A stretch of DNA of 8,946 nucleotides, taken from positions 1 to 8,946 of the forward strand of contig SYAK01000442.1 in NCBI GenBank assembly GCA_005788935.1, read 5' to 3'. Below are positions 6,213 to 8,946 of this stretch, piece by piece. Source of the DNA: Pseudomonadota bacterium (GTDB lineage Bacteria; Myxococcota; UBA9042; PHBI01). Each line of letters opens with the position of its first letter. Within the stretch, counting starts at the first letter, position 1. Position numbers and translations under genes: made by a program. The notes beneath the pieces were generated by a model. That model did no database searches. It was not told the origin of the DNA and was given only the letters and a program-made list of their open reading frames with translations.

Positions 6213-7783
6213 TCAGGCTGCGAGGGCGGCCTTGCAGGCGGCAGGCGTCAGGCGCTCGAGCGGGAGTGCGTAGAGGTCGCGGTGGGTACCGACGCGGTCG
6301 AAGACCCAGGTGAGGTCGGCCTGCGCGTTGAGGCCGATGGCGCGGCATGTTGCGACGACGCCGAGGAGGGTCGCGGCGCGGTGTGCGCCCTCGGTGCCGC
6401 CTGCGAAGAGCATGTTGAGGCGCAGCTTGGCGACGTTCTGGAACTCGCGTTCGGAGGCGGAGTTGTCGATGGGGATCAGTGGGTTGTCGACGAAGCGGAA
6501 GAGCGCATCCCAGTGGTTCTCGTCGTATCGGATGGCCGCGGCGAGGGGGTCGGTCGGTATGAGCGTCGGCCTCGTCGCCCTGAGCCAGGCCTTGAACGTC
6601 TCGGCGATGGGGCGGATCCGGGCCTGGCGCCAGCCCCAGAGGGCGTCGCCCTGAAGCCCCTGCTCCCGGGCTCGGCCCTCGGCCTCGTACATGGCCGCGA
6701 TGAAGGCGCCTCCCTCGGCGGCGAGCGTTGGCTGGACGGCTTCTGCGTCGCGGAAGCGCGGCGCCCGTGGGCGTTGCAGCCGGCCTCCTGGATGTCGGCG
6801 CGGGCGTGGACGCCGTTGTAGCGGTGCTCTGCGTCGCTCACGAGCGTGCCCTTGAAGGGCGCGAGCTTGGCCTCGAGGGTCGCCGCGTCCTTGGTCGGCT
6901 CGTACTGCATCACGACGAGGTCGTCGCGGCGATAGACCTCGAGGTAGCCGTTGTGGGCGGCCTTGAGCGTCGGCACGAGCACCTTGAGGCCGGTCCCGTC
7001 GGTCGCCATCCAGGCGCCTGCGAGCAGCAGCCGCCAGTGATGGCCGTTGATGGCCTCGAGGAGGTCGGCGCCGCGCTCGATGAAGCCGACGAGCGTGCTC
7101 ATCGCCAGCTCGATGCCCTGGGAGGCGAGGTCGCGACGCAGCCGGTCAAGCGGCACAAGCCTCGAGAACTTCTGCCATGACGCCAGGTGACGAGCCACGC
7201 GAGCGAGGCGGAGGTGACCTTCGAGCGCTCGTTGGGGGGCAGGCAGCGAGCGGTCGGTCGTGCGCTCGCCACACGCGCGGCAGCGGCACGTCTTGCGGCG
7301 CACCACGCGGCGGCGGTGGTAGGTCTCGACGACGTGGAGCTTCTCCTCGACCACCTCGTCGGCGAGGTCGAGCAATGTGCCACCGCAATGGGCGCAGGCG
7401 TCGGGTCGGAAGACGTGCTCCTCGACCGGGAGGTGTGCAGGGAGCGCCTTGCGCCCGGTCGGCCTGGGTGTGGCCTTAGGCTTCGGCTCGCGCGCTGGGA
7501 GCTCGGGGGCCTTCGGGCGCCACTCGTAGGCGGCCTTGCTCGCATCGTCGAGGGTCTTCGGGGCGGCTGGTGCCGGCGGCTTCGGCGCGCTCCGGGAGCG
7601 GCGAAGGACCGCGGCCGTCAGCTCCTCGAGGCGCTCGTTGTTGCGCGCCCCCTGCGCCAGAAGCGCGTCGAACCGCGCGCGCATCGCCTGCAACTCGGCG
7701 AGTGATGCGTCGAGCTTCGCGGTGGTTTGAGCGAGCTCAGCCCTGAGCGCCCTGTTCTCGGCGTATCGCTCCTGCTTGGTCAC
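6213..7783 (-). pseudogene. tnpC: IS66 TnpC transposase, frameshifted
   Basis: This is the DDE transposase of the element, broken into two frames. The first part starts at GTG 7783 and reads correctly to about 6757. The second part continues in another frame to the TGA at 6213. Visible features are an N-terminal leucine-rich coiled coil (residues 9-60), an LPAHLPVEEHVF motif, a zinc finger (C130, C133, C168, C171), the first catalytic Asp in MATDGTGLKV (D262), the second in VSDAEHRYNG (D317), and a GCNAHGRR motif. After the shift come FRDAEAVQP, the IDNSASEREF block with the catalytic Glu, and LNMLFAGG. The span is 1571 bases, one short of whole codons. One lost base near 6755-6765 (RR-A-FRDAEA expected) explains this. 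Restored length would be about 523 residues, normal for IS66. A sequencing error could look the same. No strong ribosome binding site is seen before 7783. Confidence 0.87.
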
Positions 7784-7861
7784 AACGCGACAGGATCACA
7801 CCAGATCCCGCTTGTCGATCCCCCAAATGCAGGAAAATGCCCTGAGGTCCGGAGCCGAGGC

Positions 7862-8215
7862 TCAACCGCCCGCAAGACCGCGAAGCCAGCGCTTGCGAGC
7901 CGCTCTGAAGTCGAGCCTCGCCAGCAGGGACGCGAGCGTCGCTGCGTCGACCTGCACCTGGCTCGCGCCAATCGGGACCTCGGGGAGCTGGAAAGTGCCG
8001 CGCTCGAGCCGCTTCGCGAGCACGCAGTAGCCCGAGCGATCGAACCAGAGCACCTTCGCGAGTCGCCACCGCCGGTTTAGGAACACATACAGGTGCCCGT
8101 CGAGAGGGTCGAGCGAGAGCCGCCGGACCGCCCCCGCGAGCGCGTCGAACGTCCCGCGCATGTCGATCGGCTCTGCGGCGACGAAGACCCGCACCGTCGG
8201 CGTCAGGCCGAGCAC
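7862..8215 (-). CDS. tnpB: IS66 Orf2 / TnpB accessory protein
   Basis: The 117-residue product matches the IS66 Orf2 (TnpB) family in length and pattern: LTPTVRVFVAAEPIDMRGTFDALAG, then LDPLDGHLYVFLNRR, LAKVLWFDRSGYCVLAKRLE and GTFQLP. I quote these in pieces because the family consensus runs through all of them. TnpB is needed for transposition in IS66 elements, but its biochemical role is not settled. I chose the GTG at 8215 because it gives the usual N-terminus ending in the conserved DMR. It overlaps the end of tnpA by 13 bases, as expected for translational coupling in this family. The frame stays open upstream to 8566, but that part is only tnpA read out of frame. The gap to tnpC is 78 bases. 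Confidence 0.9.
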   Translation of the reverse strand: MLGLTPTVRVFVAAEPIDMRGTFDALAGAVRRLSLDPLDGHLYVFLNRRWRLAKVLWFDRSGYCVLAKRLERGTFQLPEVPIGASQVQVDAATLASLLARLDFRAARKRWLRGLAGG

Positions 8216-8553
8216 GCCGTCACCACCCGCAGGAGGCGCGTCAGCACGGCCTCGCTGAGGCCCTCGTCGACCTCGATACGCACGCCCCCGACCACGAGCC
8301 GATAGGTCGCTGGCTCCTCGGGCGCAGCCTGGGCCACGAGTTCCACGAGGCGCACCGGCCTCGGCTCCGGTAAGGCCGGCATCGGTCGCGAAGCCGGCAC
8401 CGAGTTCTGCCGAAGCCTCACGTCCCACAAGTGCAGCGACCGCGCGTCGACCCCGTGCGCCACCGCCCAGTCCCGCCGCGTCTGCCCGCTCTGCGCCACC
8501 GCCCTCATGCAAGCCCGCGCGTCCTCCACCCCTCTCACCTTCCGACCCGCCAT
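8203..8553 (-). CDS. tnpA: IS66 Orf1 / TnpA DNA-binding accessory protein
   Basis: The 116-residue product is the first gene of the IS66 element. Residues around 17-50 form a helix-turn-helix of the Orf1 type, SGQTRRDWAVAHGVDARSLH followed by LWDVRLRQ. The C-terminal part, LVVGGVRIEVDEGLSEAVL followed by LTRLLRVV, is the conserved IS66 Orf1 tail. The protein is thought to bind DNA and assist transposition. The ATG at 8553 is supported by a strong GGAGGTGA ribosome binding site just upstream. The end overlaps tnpB by 13 bases, so the two are probably translated together. Confidence 0.9.
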   Translation of the reverse strand: MAGRKVRGVEDARACMRAVAQSGQTRRDWAVAHGVDARSLHLWDVRLRQNSVPASRPMPALPEPRPVRLVELVAQAAPEEPATYRLVVGGVRIEVDEGLSEAVLTRLLRVVTACSA

Positions 8554-8556
8554 GGT

Positions 8557-8564
8557 TCACCTCC
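8557..8564 (-). promoter_or_regulatory. Ribosome binding site of tnpA (GGAGGTGA)
   Basis: On the minus strand GGAGGTGA is followed by ACC and the ATG at 8553. GGAGG is six bases from the start. It is the strongest Shine-Dalgarno match in the element, consistent with tnpA being the first gene; tnpB and tnpC have weak ones. Confidence 0.75.
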
Positions 8565-8600
8565 ACGGCCGACTCTCCACATCAGCCCCTCGGCCGTCTT

Positions 8601-8622
8601 CCCGGCGTCACTGATGGGTCAC
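8601..8622 (-). repeat. IS66 right terminal inverted repeat
   Basis: On the minus strand it begins GTGACCCATCAG and ends ACGCCGGG, matching 6092-6113 at 19 of 22 positions. It lies 47 bases before the tnpA start, leaving little room for an internal promoter. I see no convincing -35/-10 pair in that gap. Confidence 0.85.
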
Positions 8623-8946
8623 GGTAGTGTAGACGGTGGCCAGTTTGCGCGTGGAAACGGCGAGTAGCGCGTGTCGCCACCATCTGGCAGGCGATCAGAC
8701 CTTATAGCTCAAAGGGCGGGCCCAGCTCGGGGAGCACGAGCACGGAGGTGGGGGCGTGCTCGAAGTGGTGCCCGGGTCGTCTTCCGACTGAGCCAGCAGG
8801 CAGGACGTCCGCAAAACTGGCACTTCTGGTGGCGTGCGGAGTCGGCGGGCGCGATCGGCGTGACCATGCCCCCCGCTGTGGTGGCCTGCGTCAGGCGCCG
8901 TGTGTCCGGCGCCTCGGCCTCCGGGGCCGCCTGAGCCTCCGGGGGC
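8623..8946. other. Right flank of the IS66 element with no convincing gene
   Basis: Beyond the IS66 end I find only the weak minus-strand open frame described at 8709-8945. Short inverted motifs are visible: GCCAGTTTGCG at 8639-8649 and the near-complementary CGCAAAACTGGC at 8811-8822, and a GGCGCC pair near 8894-8911. Such 'GCCAGTTTTGCG' motifs resemble those at ends of some IS21-type elements, so the flank may be eroded mobile DNA. This is a weak inference from memory of the motif type. Confidence 0.35.
8709..8945 (-). CDS. Possible 3' end of an unidentified gene entering from the right edge
   Basis: The minus strand is open without a stop from the right edge to the TGA at 8709-8711 (78 residues). 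The first half has codon use like a real gene of this genome: nearly all third positions are G or C and it is rich in Ala, Glu and Pro (PEAQAAPEAEAPDTRRL). It then reads KCQFCGRPAC, a possible small zinc knuckle, followed by an Arg-rich tail that looks less gene-like. I do not recognise the family. It could be a gene truncated by mobile DNA, or chance in GC-rich sequence. The plus-strand frame at 8671-8934 has worse codon use. Confidence 0.3.
   Translation of the reverse strand, partial: PPEAQAAPEAEAPDTRRLTQATTAGGMVTPIAPADSARHQKCQFCGRPACWLSRKTTRAPLRARPHLRARAPRAGPAL

Larger units (their letters stand above)
6092..8622 (-). mobile_element. IS66-family insertion sequence, complete ends, about 2.53 kb
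   Basis: The element has the three-gene IS66 layout tnpA-tnpB-tnpC on the minus strand and imperfect terminal inverted repeats at 6092-6113 and 8601-8622. Its 2531-bp length is normal for IS66. The ends start GTGACC when read inward, compared with GTAA in many IS66 members. IS66 normally makes an 8-bp target duplication. Here the outer flanks, GGCCCGGG on the left and GGTAGTGT on the right, do not match. tnpC carries a frameshift, so this copy is probably immobile unless helped by another copy. Confidence 0.88.

Noticed and set aside
6159..6821. Plus-strand open frames across the IS66 element (also 6728-7180 and 7187-7705)
   Set aside because: They are out-of-frame readings opposite tnpC, which has the zinc finger and DDE motifs on the minus strand.
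8216..8566. Upstream extension of the tnpB frame to give a 234-residue protein
   Set aside because: The extra N-terminal part is tnpA read in the wrong frame. TnpB is normally about 115 residues, as given by the GTG at 8215.
8671..8934. Plus-strand open frame of 87 residues at the right end
   Set aside because: Codon use is unlike the genes here (many A/T-ending codons at its start), there is no ribosome binding site or domain, and the opposite minus frame looks more gene-like.

Overview
The window is very GC-rich DNA with almost every third codon position G or C. It carries a cysteine-rich lipoprotein style and FGE-like domain typical of predatory or soil 'deltaproteobacterial' lineages. 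I read it as Myxococcota (or the related Bradymonadales); this is inference from composition and protein style, not from a marker gene.

Layout from left to right. (1) 1-271 is the right end of an ISAs1-family insertion sequence: the C-terminus of its DDE transposase (2-253) and a probable outer end at CCCTG. (2) 272-462 is the leader of the next gene, with a candidate sigma70-type promoter, a GC hairpin and a clear AGGAG ribosome binding site. (3) 463-6048 is one very large gene for a secreted, lipid-anchored, 1861-residue protein. In order it has a lipoprotein signal (Cys26), a cysteine-rich region with an acidic Asp/Ala linker, 17 tandem InlB B-repeat (Listeria-Bacteroides / Flg_new) units of about 75 residues, and a C-terminal FGE-sulfatase/SUMF1-like domain. 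(4) 6092-8622 is a complete IS66-family element read on the minus strand (tnpA, tnpB, tnpC) with recognisable terminal inverted repeats. Its tnpC is frameshifted, so this copy is probably defective. (5) 8623-8946 is a flank with no convincing gene except a weak open frame running in from the right edge on the minus strand.

The only non-mobile gene is the giant lipoprotein, and it sits alone between two unrelated IS elements. It looks like a long surface stalk or adhesin built of beta-grasp-like modules that holds an FGE-like head away from the outer membrane. The most unusual observations are the two interleaved repeat classes (11 with a conserved cysteine pair, 6 without), a recurring island of A/T-ending codons near the end of six repeats that is nearly identical at DNA level, and the loss of both catalytic cysteines in the FGE-like domain. 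I see no CRISPR array, RNA gene, defence cluster or retroelement.
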